DNA from: Azotobacter salinestris
Lineage (GTDB): Bacteria > Pseudomonadota > Gammaproteobacteria > Pseudomonadales > Pseudomonadaceae
Length of the DNA stretch: 64,000 nucleotides
Assembly: GCF_009363155.1 (NCBI RefSeq)
Contig: NZ_CP045302.1
Location: forward strand, 2,080,001-2,144,000
Direction: 5' to 3'
A program made the translations under genes and the position numbers. The notes beneath the pieces were generated by a model that worked only from the letters and a program-made list of their open reading frames with translations, ran no database searches and was not told where the DNA came from. Positions within the stretch are counted from its first letter, which is position 1; every line of letters starts with the position of its first letter. Positions 1-8,390 of the stretch are shown here, piece by piece.

Positions 1-50
1 GCGACCACCGGTTCTATCCACAAGCACCCACACGAATTGCTTGATTCGAC

Positions 51-63
51 TTGTTAAAGAGCG
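51..63 (-). promoter_or_regulatory. rRNA leader boxA antitermination signal
   Basis: On the minus strand the sequence reads CGCTCTTTAACAA, which matches the boxA element of rRNA leaders bound by NusB/S10. It lies 36 bases downstream of the proximal promoter. The rest of the leader (1-50) also resembles Pseudomonas 16S leaders. The mature 16S 5' end is not present and must lie to the left of the window. Confidence 0.85.
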
Positions 64-98
64 TTTCGCTTGAGCTTTCGTCTCAACCGAGGCCGCGC

Positions 99-126
99 AT
101 TCTACAGCAGCCTTGAAGCCTGTCAA
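99..126 (-). promoter_or_regulatory. rRNA operon promoter, proximal (P2-like)
   Basis: Read on the minus strand there is a perfect -35 hexamer TTGACA (126-121), a 16-base spacer and a -10 hexamer TAGAAT (104-99), followed by a GC-rich discriminator. Strength, the short spacer and position just upstream of boxA identify it as an rRNA promoter. Confidence 0.85.
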
Positions 127-194
127 GCGTTTCGATGAAGGTCGTTTCGCATCCCTCTCGAGCGCCTGCCCCCGCTACCAGCCTCACAGGCAAG

Positions 195-211
195 CCCTTG
201 ATTTTCAAGGG
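195..211. repeat. Small hairpin between the two rRNA promoters
   Basis: CCCTTGA (195-201) and TCAAGGG (205-211) form a perfect 7-bp stem with a TTT loop. It is transcribed only from the distal promoter. Its role is unknown; it could be a processing or pausing signal. Confidence 0.4.
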
Positions 212-243
212 TTTCCGGTGCCACTGCGCAGGAAGTGGGGCGC

Positions 244-300
244 ATTATAGGGCCTCGAAGCGGGGCGTCAACAGTTAATTGAAATATTCTTTTAAGAACA
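244..300 (-). promoter_or_regulatory. rRNA operon promoter, distal (P1-like), with UP element
   Basis: On the minus strand TTGACG (271-266), a 16-base spacer and a perfect TATAAT (249-244) are preceded by an A/T-rich block (about 272-300) that looks like an UP element for the RNA polymerase alpha subunit. With the promoter at 126-99 this makes a tandem pair driving the rRNA operon to the left. No ORF between 1 and 390 is credible. Confidence 0.85.
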
Positions 301-390
301 TCTGAATACCACAAGTAAGCCACGCCCTAACCTGAGGCCCTTCGCCAACATAACCTGGCAATGATTGCTTGACCGGTGCATATGGGAAGC

Positions 391-1109
391 CTATCCGCCT
401 ACCTTGACGTACTTCCCCTCGGCGGAAACGTTGTGGCCGAAGCCACACTAGTTGCCGGACAGCCGGGTCACCTCCAGTGCATCCTTCCCGGCCGAAAAGT
501 CGTAGACGCAGTCCAGATCGCCCTCTCCGCCTTCGTCCATCGAGTAGCGCGCATGACCGCCCGACAGGTCCAGCGAGGCGGAAAACTCGCCGATGTTGGG
601 GCCGTGATACATGGCCATCAGGCCAGGGGTAATAGCCCTCGAAGTCGAGGCGATAGCCCCTTGCCCTCGCGACCAATCCGAATGACGTTCCAGAGCGACT
701 TCCCGGCGTACTGCCAGTACTCGCCCTCGGCAGAGGCGGACACCTCCGCCAGCGCAGCGGGCAGCTTGTCTTCGATCAGGCCCAGGTTGTGGACCGACTT
801 GCTGTCGTCCGGCATCAGTTGCAACCAAGCTCGGGCCTTCAGGTAGTCGCCCTCGCGGATGTAGGTCACGGCGACATTGTTGTAGGCAGTCGCGATCCTG
901 GCATCATCCAGCTGGCGACTCTCGGACCAGGCAGCCTGCTGTTCGTACAGCTCCCTTGCCTTCGCATAGTCGCGCTGCCGGTAGTGATCACCCCCTTGGG
1001 CGGAATACGAGGCTATTGTCAGGCAGTCGGCCTCGATCTGCTGCTCGGTGATTTCCGCCCTGGCCGAAAGCGCCACCCAGCCCAGGAACAGCAAGCGATA
1101 CCTTTTCAT
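391..1109 (-). pseudogene. Secreted TPR-like protein, broken by two frameshifts and a stop
   Basis: A start at 1109 has a good GAGGAG site six bases upstream and opens a secreted protein (MKRYRLLFLGWVALSARAE signal peptide). Two tetratricopeptide-like helical repeats follow at about residues 40-95. The frame breaks at the GGGG run at 660-657, where removing one G restores GYRLDFEGYY. It breaks again at the CCCC run at 629-626, where removing one C restores PGLMAMYHGPNIGEF. An in-frame TAG at 450-448 then interrupts a tail that continues CGFGHNVSAEGKYVKVGG to a stop at 391. The rebuilt protein would be about 238 residues. Homopolymer indels can be assembly errors, but the separate nonsense codon favours real decay. 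Function unknown; the C-terminal part resembles small secreted Pseudomonas domains. Confidence 0.7.
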
Positions 1110-1203
1110 CACACTCCTCATAAAGGAAGGCATCGGAAACAGCCTATTACCTGACACTCGGGTCAAAAACCCCTTTCCCGGACAGGAGCAGGCCGGCCGT
1201 GGC

Positions 1204-2037
1204 TCACCATTCAAGCTCCGGCCCTTTTCCCTGTCCCGCACCGGAAAGCGGGCGGAGCGCCTCGTAGGGCGCATCAAGCTCGATGCCGAAGTGGGTCTTC
1301 AAGGCATCGAGATAGGCCTGGCCCTCCGTCAGCTCCCATACCTGCTCTGCCCCCGCACTGACGGTTCTGAGCGTACGGTTGAGGAGCGAGACACGTCCGC
1401 CCGGGGTCGGCAGCGCGACGACACGGGCCAAGGAGAAGAGAGAGCCGGGATGGGTCGAGGTGAAGTGGTTGCCCAGCGCGATATCCGCCGGGAACACGTG
1501 GCCCAGATCGAAACTGTAGAGGTCGAGCCACTGCCCCTGCTTCAGGGTCTGCAGCATGACGCCGAAGGGCCCGGCCTCGACGAAGCGGAACGTCAGCCCG
1601 TCGCGGCTGGCCGGGCGATCGAGCTCGAACGGAATGGGCGCGCGAAAGCCGGGTCCGCCGAAACCGACGTCGGCGATCCACGGCCTCCCCTGCAGCGTCA
1701 CCAGGATAAACAGATGCTCCCGTCCCGACGGCGGCTCGACCAGATGCACCCGCCCCAGCAGCGGACGCGCCTCGAAACCGATGGCCTGGAGCGCCATCAG
1801 GAACAGGCCGTTGAGCTCGAAGCAATACCCCCCGCGCGCCCGGTGCACCAGCTTGTCGCACAGCGCCGCGGGCTCGAGCGAGATGCCGCGCCCGAGCTGG
1901 ATATCGAAATTCTCGAACGGAATCGTATAGAGCTGGGCACGGTGGAGCGCCTCCAGGCAATCCTGCGTCGGTTGTACGGGGCCGGAATGGTTCAGGCGGG
2001 CGAAATAGGCGTCGAGGTCGAAGCTTTTATTGTTCAT
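1204..2037 (-). CDS. Arylamine N-acetyltransferase
   Basis: This 277-residue protein is a full-length member of the NAT family, cytoplasmic enzymes that transfer an acetyl group from acetyl-CoA to arylamines, hydroxylamines or hydrazines through a cysteine thioester. The catalytic triad is visible: Cys72 in RGGYCFELN, His108 in REHLF and Asp123 in WIADVGFGG. It is followed by the usual beta-barrel and C-terminal region. It stands alone between the broken TPR gene and a PNPOx-like gene, both on the same strand, with 90-bp gaps, so it is probably transcribed alone. The family is often linked to xenobiotic or aromatic amine detoxification; no specific substrate can be read from the sequence. Family assignment is very secure. 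Confidence 0.93.
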   Translation of the reverse strand: MNNKSFDLDAYFARLNHSGPVQPTQDCLEALHRAQLYTIPFENFDIQLGRGISLEPAALCDKLVHRARGGYCFELNGLFLMALQAIGFEARPLLGRVHLVEPPSGREHLFILVTLQGRPWIADVGFGGPGFRAPIPFELDRPASRDGLTFRFVEAGPFGVMLQTLKQGQWLDLYSFDLGHVFPADIALGNHFTSTHPGSLFSLARVVALPTPGGRVSLLNRTLRTVSAGAEQVWELTEGQAYLDALKTHFGIELDAPYEALRPLSGAGQGKGPELEW

Positions 2038-2130
2038 GACATTACGCTCTGTATTTGTCTGGCCGCCTGGTAGGCAGATTCAGCAGACGGCAAAAGCACA
2101 GCTATTTGACGTTACCCGCTGAGTGTTTTG

Positions 2131-2682
2131 TCAGCCATTTCTTTCGACAATATTGGTTGGGATACCGTCTAGGCTCACTTGATTTTCCTCTTCCCAGTAT
2201 CGCTTCAAATCTTCATCCCCTTTCTCAACCGCCCAATCAGAAAGCAACTCACGATCACCGACATACGAAAAACAGGGAACGGCCATTCCGCAAGAAGTTT
2301 GCACGAGACTAATTGCAACATCGAAAATCTGCCGAGCACCTGGCAATGGTTTGAACAAAGGAAAGAGGTCGTTCCACTCGGAATCGCTTTTGTGGATAAC
2401 TTTTGCCGAGCCGTAAATTCGAAGAATCAACGGCTTACCATCAAAGGCACAAAACATGACCGTCATCCGTGAATCTTGCTGTACATGGGCAGATGTCTCA
2501 TTGCCACTACCCGTAACGTTTAGCCAGGCAATGCGGGAGTTGCCTAGAACCCTCAACGAGTCCATGCCTTTTGGAGAGATGTTCACACGGCTGTCTGCAG
2601 TGGCCGTCCCAACAAAGAAAATCTTCTGTTCGACGATGAATCGGATATGTTTTTCGGATAGCTCGTTGAATCGCTGACCCAT
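2131..2682 (-). CDS. Pyridoxamine 5'-phosphate oxidase-like FMN-binding protein
   Basis: The 183-residue product has the split beta-barrel pattern of PNPOx-like flavoproteins: an N-terminal helix, then FVGTATADSRVNISPKG, where the glycine-rich turn and SPKG contact FMN phosphate in relatives, then strands ending near LILRIYGSA. These small proteins bind FMN, F420 or heme; most are not true PdxH. I start it at the ATG at 2682 (MGQRFNELSEKH); an upstream in-frame ATG at 2727 adds a non-family-like leader. The C-terminal third (CFSYVGDRELLSDW onward) matches the subfamily often annotated as PNPOx family protein. Base composition is clearly lower in GC than the neighbours, suggesting acquisition. 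Substrate and cofactor are unknown. Confidence 0.8.
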   Translation of the reverse strand: MGQRFNELSEKHIRFIVEQKIFFVGTATADSRVNISPKGMDSLRVLGNSRIAWLNVTGSGNETSAHVQQDSRMTVMFCAFDGKPLILRIYGSAKVIHKSDSEWNDLFPLFKPLPGARQIFDVAISLVQTSCGMAVPCFSYVGDRELLSDWAVEKGDEDLKRYWEEENQVSLDGIPTNIVERNG

Positions 2683-2781
2683 TAGGTGCTCCGTATTTGG
2701 AAGCAAACGATGAAGTTGAAGATGCACGCCCCCACGATGTTTGAAGGGAAAAGTTGGCGCGCCCCTCTCAAGCGACAGCCC

Positions 2782-3162
2782 CTAACCTGGAGGCCATTTC
2801 ATCTGCCGCCCGCCGAGGACGTGGATGTGCAAGTGATAGATACCCTGCCTGCTTTGCGGATGCGTGTTGATGGCGGTGCGAAAACCCTCCCGTGCGATAC
2901 CTTCCTGCTCGGCGACACGTCTCACAAGCCCCAGCATCTCACCAAGGAGAGCGTCCGGTGCCTGGAGAACAGTGGAAACCCGCTTTTTGGGGACGACCAA
3001 GACATGCACCGGCGCCTGAGGATTCTTGTTACGAAACGCAAAGGCATTCGCGGTCTCGGCGATCCACCTTTTCTTAGGCACGGATTCAAACGAGAACTGT
3101 CGCGAATACAGAGGGCAGCTACCTCTTCGTCTGTGATCTATCCGATGCAGATCAGGGACCAC
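2782..3162 (-). CDS. HIT family nucleotide-binding protein
   Basis: The C-terminal HLHIHVLGG (His110, His112, His114) followed by MKWPPG is the histidine-triad signature of nucleotide hydrolases/transferases of the HINT type, which cleave phosphoramidate or AMP-lysine-like bonds. NPQAPVHVLVVPKKR in the middle is the usual nucleotide-binding strand. Length (about 126 residues) fits. The start is uncertain: the only in-frame option found is GTG at 3162 with no obvious ribosome-binding site, and the N-terminal dozen residues are basic and unlike relatives, so the true start may be nearer the CPLYSRQF segment or the 5' end may be damaged. It shares the low GC of the preceding PNPOx-like gene. Confidence 0.85.
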   Translation of the reverse strand: MVPDLHRIDHRRRGSCPLYSRQFSFESVPKKRWIAETANAFAFRNKNPQAPVHVLVVPKKRVSTVLQAPDALLGEMLGLVRRVAEQEGIAREGFRTAINTHPQSRQGIYHLHIHVLGGRQMKWPPG

Positions 3163-3301
3163 AGCAAGGCTATTGGCAAGAGAAGGACGGCGTATCGCAA
3201 TTTGATGACCTCCAACAATTGGATACCACTAGCGCCATAATATCCAAACGGATGTGATGGATAACATTCCTGCCCATTGCAACCCTCCTCTCCCCCAACC
3301 G

Positions 3302-4234
3302 TCACGCCCACCCCCACCGCAACAGATGAAAAAACACCGGCGCCGCAAAGCACACCGAATCCAGCCGGTCGAGCATGCCGCCGTGGCCTTCGATCATGTG
3401 GCCCCAGTCCTTCACGCCACGATCGCGCTTGATGGCGGACATGACCAGGCCGCCGAAGAAACCAAGCAAAGTGACGATCAGAGCGATCAGCGCGGCCTGC
3501 CAGACGTCGAACGGGGTGATCCAGTAGAGCGCGGCGCCGGTCAGGCTGGCGAGGGCGATGCCGCCGGCGAAGCCTTCGACGGTCTTCGAGGGCGACAGGC
3601 GCGGGGCGATCCGGCGTTTGCCCAGCAGCTTGCCGCAGACGTACTGCAGCACGTCGGAAAGCTGCACCACCAACACCAGCCAGGCGATCAGCAGCAGGTT
3701 GCGACCTGCGTAGTCCGGAATGTCGAGGTTCAGCAGGGCCGGCACGTGGGAGATGCAGAACACCGCGATCATGGTGCCCCACTGCACCTTGGCCGCGCGC
3801 TCGAGGAAGGCGGTGGTGTCGCCGCCGAAGGCGGCGAGGATCGGCAGCAGGAGGAACACGTAGACCGGGATGAAAATCGAGAACAGTCCGTACCAGTCGT
3901 AGGTGATCAGCAGGTACTGCGCAGGCAGCACGAAATAGAAAGCTGCGACCAGCGCCGGGTAGTCGCTGCCGCGGGTCGGGGTCAGGGTGATGAATTCGCG
4001 CAGGGCGAAGAAGGACACGGCACAGAACAGCAGGATCACTGCGCCGTGGCCGAGCCAGAAGGCACCGCCGAGCACCGCGACCATCACCCACCAGGCGTTG
4101 ATCCGCGCGTTGAGGTTGTCGATCACCGGGTTGTCGGCACCGCGGCAGCGCCACTTGAGGACAAAGCCGATCAAGGATGCCAGCGCCAGCAGGGCGCCGA
4201 TGCCGGCGAACAGCGCGAGGGTGTTGGCTTGCAT
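3302..4234 (-). CDS. CdsA-like phosphatidate cytidylyltransferase
   Basis: A 310-residue polytopic membrane protein with about eight hydrophobic segments and the CTP transferase signature near its end: LSPSKTVEG, then SAIKRDRGVKDWGHMIEGHGG and LDRLDSV. Enzymes of this family convert phosphatidic acid and CTP to CDP-diacylglycerol. It is the last gene of a three-gene set with an acyltransferase and a CDP-alcohol phosphotransferase. Its ATG overlaps the acyltransferase stop by one base, implying translational coupling. It is longer and more divergent than the essential CdsA that sits in the uppS-bamA region of these bacteria, so it is probably a second copy dedicated to this cluster rather than the housekeeping enzyme; that last point is inference. 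Confidence 0.88.
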   Translation of the reverse strand: MQANTLALFAGIGALLALASLIGFVLKWRCRGADNPVIDNLNARINAWWVMVAVLGGAFWLGHGAVILLFCAVSFFALREFITLTPTRGSDYPALVAAFYFVLPAQYLLITYDWYGLFSIFIPVYVFLLLPILAAFGGDTTAFLERAAKVQWGTMIAVFCISHVPALLNLDIPDYAGRNLLLIAWLVLVVQLSDVLQYVCGKLLGKRRIAPRLSPSKTVEGFAGGIALASLTGAALYWITPFDVWQAALIALIVTLLGFFGGLVMSAIKRDRGVKDWGHMIEGHGGMLDRLDSVCFAAPVFFHLLRWGWA

Positions 4235-4926
4235 CAGTCGGCCTCCATGGCCAGGTTCAGCAGGGTTTCACGGGCGCGGGCGAGGAAGGCCTCCTTGCCC
4301 TCGCCGGGGCCGAGGCTCAGGGGCGCGCCGAAGGTCACCGTGCACAGCAGCGGCAGGGGCAGCACGCGGCCCTTGGGCATCACCCGGTTGAGGTTGGCGA
4401 TCCACACCGGCATCAGCTCGACCTGTGGACAGGTGCGGGCGAGGCGGTAGAGGCCGCTCTTGAACGGCAGCAGGCCCTCGCCGGGGTTGCGCGTGCCCTC
4501 GGGGAAGAGGATCAGCGAGTCGCCGCCGGCCAGGGCGTCGAGCAGCGGCTGCAGCGGGTTGCTGTGCCGGTCGTGCAGTTCGCGGTCGATCAGCACGCCG
4601 TGGAACACCCGGTGGATCAGAAAACGGCGCAGCGCATCGCGCTGCCAGTAGTCGGCGCCGGCCACCGGGCGGGTGCGCGCGCGCAGGGCCGGCGGCAGCG
4701 ACGACCAGAGCAGCACGAAGTCAGCATGGCTGCAGTGGTTGGCGAAGTAGATGCGCTGCTTCGGCTCCGGGGCGCAGCCGCGCCACAGGCTGCGCGCGCC
4801 GGTGAGCAGGCGGGCGAAGCCGGTGATCGGCCAGGCCAGTAGGCGCTGCGCCCGCGAGGGACGCGAGCACGGCGTGGGGGCGGCGGGCAGGTCTTCGCCA
4901 GGCGGGGGAATCTGCGGATCGTTCAT
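4234..4926 (-). CDS. 1-acyl-glycerol-3-phosphate acyltransferase (PlsC-like)
   Basis: The 230-residue protein carries the acyltransferase motifs of the PlsC superfamily: HCSHAD (His64 to Asp69, the HX4D catalytic pair) and FPEGTR (141-146, substrate phosphate binding). The proline-rich first 25 residues are unlike housekeeping PlsC. It should add an acyl chain to lysophosphatidic acid or a related alcohol. It lies 31 bases after the CDP-alcohol phosphotransferase and overlaps the CdsA-like gene by one base, so the three enzymes could act in order: phosphatidic acid, CDP-diacylglycerol, then transfer to an alcohol. Substrate specificity is not visible. Confidence 0.87.
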   Translation of the reverse strand: MNDPQIPPPGEDLPAAPTPCSRPSRAQRLLAWPITGFARLLTGARSLWRGCAPEPKQRIYFANHCSHADFVLLWSSLPPALRARTRPVAGADYWQRDALRRFLIHRVFHGVLIDRELHDRHSNPLQPLLDALAGGDSLILFPEGTRNPGEGLLPFKSGLYRLARTCPQVELMPVWIANLNRVMPKGRVLPLPLLCTVTFGAPLSLGPGEGKEAFLARARETLLNLAMEAD

Positions 4927-4957
4927 CGGGCTCGCTCCTTGCGGCGATGCGTTCGGC

Positions 4958-5581
4958 TCAGGCCGGCGGATGGTTTCGCTCGGCCTCGGCGATGCCCTGG
5001 CGCACGCGGTTGGCCAGGGTCCAGAGCAGCAGCGCGGCGATCAGGGCGAGCAGGCCGTCGATCCAGGCGCCGGGCAGCAGGCCGCCGGCGACACCCGCGC
5101 CGAGCACGCCGAAGCAGAAGGCGCGGTCGCTCTTGCCCATCGGCCCGTCGTAGCGGCGCCCGGCGCCGGCCAGCGGCCCCATGACTCCGGCGTATTCGAC
5201 GATCACCGCGAGCAGGGTCACGCCGACCACCGCCAGCGGCGTCACCCCCGGCACCAGCGCGAAAGGCAGGAACAGCGCGCTGTCGGCGATCACGTCGCAC
5301 AGCTCGTTGAGGTAGGCGCCGAGACGCGACTGCTGGCCGAACTCGCAGGCGAGCATGCCGTCGATGGCGTTCAGCGCCATGCGCAGGAACATCCACAGCG
5401 GGATCAGGGCGAACGGCCAGGCGTGGCTGGCAAAGGCGGCGACCAGCGCGCCCAACAGCACGGAAACGACGGCGGCGGCGAGGGTCACCTGGTTGGCGCT
5501 GACGCCGCGCTCGTAAAGACGCCGCACCAGGGGGCGCAGCAGGTTCTGGAAACGCGGCTTGAGCTGGTAGATGGAGGGCAT
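4958..5581 (-). CDS. CDP-alcohol phosphatidyltransferase family protein with altered signature
   Basis: This 207-residue membrane protein has six hydrophobic stretches and the CDP-alcohol phosphotransferase motif region NAIDGMLACEFG...GAYLNELCD. The consensus is D-x2-D-G-x2-A-R-x8-G-x3-D-x3-D; here it reads N71, D74, G75, A78, C79, G88, N92, D96. Two of four metal-ligand aspartates are asparagine and the arginine is cysteine, so either the subfamily uses a variant site or activity is changed. Start at 5581 (MPSIYQLKP) is preferred over an upstream ATG because relatives begin with this amphipathic segment. First gene of the phospholipid trio, after an 84-bp gap from bioC. Confidence 0.82.
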   Translation of the reverse strand: MPSIYQLKPRFQNLLRPLVRRLYERGVSANQVTLAAAVVSVLLGALVAAFASHAWPFALIPLWMFLRMALNAIDGMLACEFGQQSRLGAYLNELCDVIADSALFLPFALVPGVTPLAVVGVTLLAVIVEYAGVMGPLAGAGRRYDGPMGKSDRAFCFGVLGAGVAGGLLPGAWIDGLLALIAALLLWTLANRVRQGIAEAERNHPPA

Positions 5582-5665
5582 GGGCAGGGTCCGTTGCCGG
5601 GGGCTTTCCCGAGGGTAGCGCACGATAGCCGCCCTGCCCGGCCGGCGTCCATGTGCCGCGTGCGC

Positions 5666-6469
5666 CTACTCCGCGCGCCGGCGCAGCACCCCGTAGACCG
5701 GCAGCCAGGTGGCCGGAAGCCCCTGGGGCGTGCGCAAGCGCTCGTAGGCCTCGACCAGCGCTAGCAGCCGTGCGCGGCCGGTGAGGCCGTCCGGGCGGCC
5801 GGGGTTGAGGTTGTGGGCGCCGAGGGCCTTGAGTTCGTGGGCCAGATGGCGCAGGTCGCGGTAATGCAGCACGCACGTCTCCAGGCGCAGGTCGAGGACG
5901 TCGAGGCCGCTGTCGGCACACAGCTGCCGGTAGTCCCGGAAACGGCGGAAGTGGTTGACGTGGACGAAGCCGTCGACCGCCTGCCAGCTGTCCTGCAACT
6001 CCTGCAGGGTGCCGGTGCACAGGCTGCTGAAGGCCAGCACGCCGCCCGGACGCAGCACCCGGCGCGCCTCGGCGAGCACGGAGGCGAAGTCGCCGCACCA
6101 CTGCAGCGCCAGGCTGGAGAAGACCAGATCCTGGCTGGCGTCGGCCAGCGGCAGATGCTCGGCATCGCCGCAGACGAAGTGCGCCGCGCCGCCGCGTGGC
6201 CGGGCGTGACGCAGCATGCCCTCGGCGAGATCCAGCGCCATGCCCTGCCCGGCGGGGAAGCGCTCGGCCAGCGCCTGGGAGAAATGGCCGGTGCCGCTAC
6301 CCAGGTCGACCCAGCGCTGCGCGCGCATGCCGGCCGGCAGGCGGGCCAGCAGTTCGCTGCCGACCGCGCGCTGCAACCCGGCCACCTCGTCGTAGCTGGC
6401 GGCGGCACGGGAGAAGGAGGCGGCGACCCGGCGCTTGTCCGGCAGCGGGTTCTGGGGGGTGTCAGTCAT
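5666..6469 (-). CDS. bioC: Malonyl-[ACP] O-methyltransferase
   Basis: BioC methylates malonyl-ACP with S-adenosylmethionine so that the fatty-acid synthase can extend it to pimeloyl-ACP methyl ester, the first step of biotin synthesis. The 267-residue protein begins with the family-typical [22 protein letters not shown] and has SAM motif [12 protein letters not shown], followed by ALDLAEGML and the acidic [11 protein letters not shown] segment. The start at 6469 gives an 8-base overlap with bioH; the open frame runs further upstream but that part is antisense-like GC-rich sequence inside bioH. Last gene of the bioB-bioF-bioH-bioC run. Confidence 0.94.
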   Translation of the reverse strand: MTDTPQNPLPDKRRVAASFSRAAASYDEVAGLQRAVGSELLARLPAGMRAQRWVDLGSGTGHFSQALAERFPAGQGMALDLAEGMLRHARPRGGAAHFVCGDAEHLPLADASQDLVFSSLALQWCGDFASVLAEARRVLRPGGVLAFSSLCTGTLQELQDSWQAVDGFVHVNHFRRFRDYRQLCADSGLDVLDLRLETCVLHYRDLRHLAHELKALGAHNLNPGRPDGLTGRARLLALVEAYERLRTPQGLPATWLPVYGVLRRRAE

Positions 6470-7184
6470 CGTCGGCCTCGCGGATGAAGGCGGCCAGCCG
6501 CGCGGCGAGCGCCTGCGGCCGTTCGAGAACGAAGGCATGGCCGCTGCCGGCGATGCGCTCGACCGCGCCGTGCGGCAGCAGGGTCTGCAGCGGTTCGGCG
6601 GCGGCCGCCGGCACCAGGGCGTCGGCCTCGGCCAGCAGGTGCAGCTGCGGGCCGGCGAAGGCCGCCAGCGCCGCACGGTTGTCCAGCGCGGCGAGCACCG
6701 TGAGGCCGGCGAGGCGCTGCGCCGTTTCCTCGGCCGGGATGCCCTGGTTGAGCTGGCGCGACAGGGCGCGGGCCTCGGCGCAGCCCTGGCTGCAGAGCAG
6801 CGCGAAGCGCTTGAGGATGGCCGCGGCGTCTCGGGCGCAGCCGTCGCGGAAGGTGGCGAAGGTGTCCCGGGTCATCGCCTGCGGCCAGTCTTCGCGGGCG
6901 ACGAAGCAGGCGTTGCTGGCCAGGGTGAGCAGTCCGCGGCAGCGTGCGCCGCGCCGCGCCGCCAGCGCCGTGGCGAGCATGCCGCCCAGCGACCAGCCGC
7001 CGAGCCAGACATTCTGCGGCAGGCGGGCGTCCAGCTCGGCGAGCCAGCTCTCGGGATCGCCCGCGCCCGGCGCCGGCAGGTCGGCCAACCCGACATCCAC
7101 GCCCTGCTCGCGCAAGGCGCCGATCAGCGGCTCCAGGGCGGCCGGGCCGAGGCCCCAGCCGGGCAGCAGGATCAATCGGCTCAT
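6462..7184 (-). CDS. bioH: Pimeloyl-[ACP] methyl ester carboxylesterase
   Basis: An alpha/beta hydrolase of 240 residues that removes the methyl ester placed by BioC, releasing pimeloyl-ACP for BioF. Visible features are the N-terminal LLPGWGLGP oxyanion region, nucleophile elbow GWSLGG with Ser65, acid Asp188 in EADALVP and His216 in GSGHAF. It overlaps bioF by 4 bases (ATGA) and bioC by 8, so the three are translationally coupled. This linked bioH arrangement is the Pseudomonas pattern; in E. coli bioH is elsewhere. Confidence 0.93.
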   Translation of the reverse strand: MSRLILLPGWGLGPAALEPLIGALREQGVDVGLADLPAPGAGDPESWLAELDARLPQNVWLGGWSLGGMLATALAARRGARCRGLLTLASNACFVAREDWPQAMTRDTFATFRDGCARDAAAILKRFALLCSQGCAEARALSRQLNQGIPAEETAQRLAGLTVLAALDNRAALAAFAGPQLHLLAEADALVPAAAAEPLQTLLPHGAVERIAGSGHAFVLERPQALAARLAAFIREADDD

Positions 7185-8365
7185 GCATCATCCTCCGGCA
7201 GCAGCGCCCGGCACTCGCCCAGCGCGGCGAGCAGGCGGTCGAGCTGCTCCTCGCTGTGGGCGGCTGAAAGGGTCACCCGCAGCCGCGCGGTGCCGGCCGG
7301 CACGGTCGGCGGACGGATGGCGCCGACCAGGAAGCCGCGCTCGCGCAGCAGGCGGGAGAAGTCCATGGCGCGGGCGCTGTCGCCGATCACGAGCGGCTGG
7401 ATCGGCGTCGGGCTGTCCATCAGGGTCAGGCCCAGCTCGGCTGCGCCGGCGCGGAAGCGGGCGATCAGGCGGTTCAGGTGCTCGCGGCGCCAGCCTTCGC
7501 TGCGCAGCAGCTCAAGGCTCTTCAGGGTCGCACAGGCCACCGCCGGCGGCTGGCTGGTGGTGTAGATGTAGGGCCGGGCGAACTGGATCAGCGTCTCGAT
7601 CAGCGCCTCGCTGCCGGCGACGAAGGCCCCGGCGGTGCCGAAGGCCTTGCCCAGGGTGCCGACCAGCACCGGCACTTCGTCGAGGCCCAGGCCGAAGTGC
7701 TCGACGATGCCGCCGCCATGGGCGCCCAGCGGGCCGAAGCCGTGGGCGTCGTCGACCATGACCCAGGCGCCTTTCTCTCTGGCGGTAGCGCAGAGCGCCG
7801 GCAGGTCGGCCAGGTCGCCGTCCATGCTGAACACCCCGTCGGTGACCACCAGGGTGTTGCCGACAGCCTTGTCCAGACGGGCGGCGAGGCTCGCCGGATC
7901 GTTGTGCAGGTAGCGCGAGAAGCGCGCCCCGGAAAGCAGCCCGGCATCCAGCAGGGAGGCGTGGTTGAGGCGGTCCTCCAGCACCGTGTCGCCCTGCCCC
8001 ACCAGCGCCGTCACCGCCGCCAGATTGGCCATGTAGCCGGTGGAGAACAGCAGCGCACGCGGGCGGCCGGTGAACTCGGCGAGCGCCTCCTCCAGTTCGT
8101 GGTGCGGGGTGCTGTGGCCGATCACCAGATGCGAGGCACCGCCGCCAACGCCCCACTTCTCGCCCCCCTGCTGCAGGGCGCGGATCACCTCGGGATGGTT
8201 GGCCAGCCCCAGGTAGTCGTTGGAACAGAAGGCCAGCAGCGGCCGGCCGCCGACGACCACCTCCGGCCCCTGCGGGCTGTCCAGCAGCGGGCGCTGGCGG
8301 TAGAGGTGCTCGGCGCGGCGGGCAGCGAGGCGGGCGGCGAGGCGGGCGGCGAGATCAAAGCTCAT
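7181..8365 (-). CDS. bioF: 8-amino-7-oxononanoate synthase
   Basis: A PLP enzyme of 394 residues that condenses pimeloyl-ACP with L-alanine. The Schiff-base lysine is Lys240 in [12 protein letters not shown]; the PLP-contacting [10 protein letters not shown] (205-214) and the substrate-pocket [12 protein letters not shown] (74-85) are intact. The N-terminus shows a small in-frame DNA duplication (two copies of a GGCGAGGCGGGC-type unit near 8330-8350) giving [13 protein letters not shown]. It follows bioB after a 116-bp gap that contains palindromes, so it may be partly uncoupled from bioB. Confidence 0.95.
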   Translation of the reverse strand: MSFDLAARLAARLAARRAEHLYRQRPLLDSPQGPEVVVGGRPLLAFCSNDYLGLANHPEVIRALQQGGEKWGVGGGASHLVIGHSTPHHELEEALAEFTGRPRALLFSTGYMANLAAVTALVGQGDTVLEDRLNHASLLDAGLLSGARFSRYLHNDPASLAARLDKAVGNTLVVTDGVFSMDGDLADLPALCATAREKGAWVMVDDAHGFGPLGAHGGGIVEHFGLGLDEVPVLVGTLGKAFGTAGAFVAGSEALIETLIQFARPYIYTTSQPPAVACATLKSLELLRSEGWRREHLNRLIARFRAGAAELGLTLMDSPTPIQPLVIGDSARAMDFSRLLRERGFLVGAIRPPTVPAGTARLRVTLSAAHSEEQLDRLLAALGECRALLPEDDA

Positions 8366-8390
8366 TGGACTATCCGCAGGGGTAAGGGAC

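Noticed and set aside
1-120. 16S rRNA gene within the window
   Set aside because: The leader matches but the 16S 5' sequence is absent, so the gene must begin outside.
1048-2073. A 341-codon plus-strand frame across the N-acetyltransferase
   Set aside because: Antisense to a gene with an intact catalytic triad; no domain.
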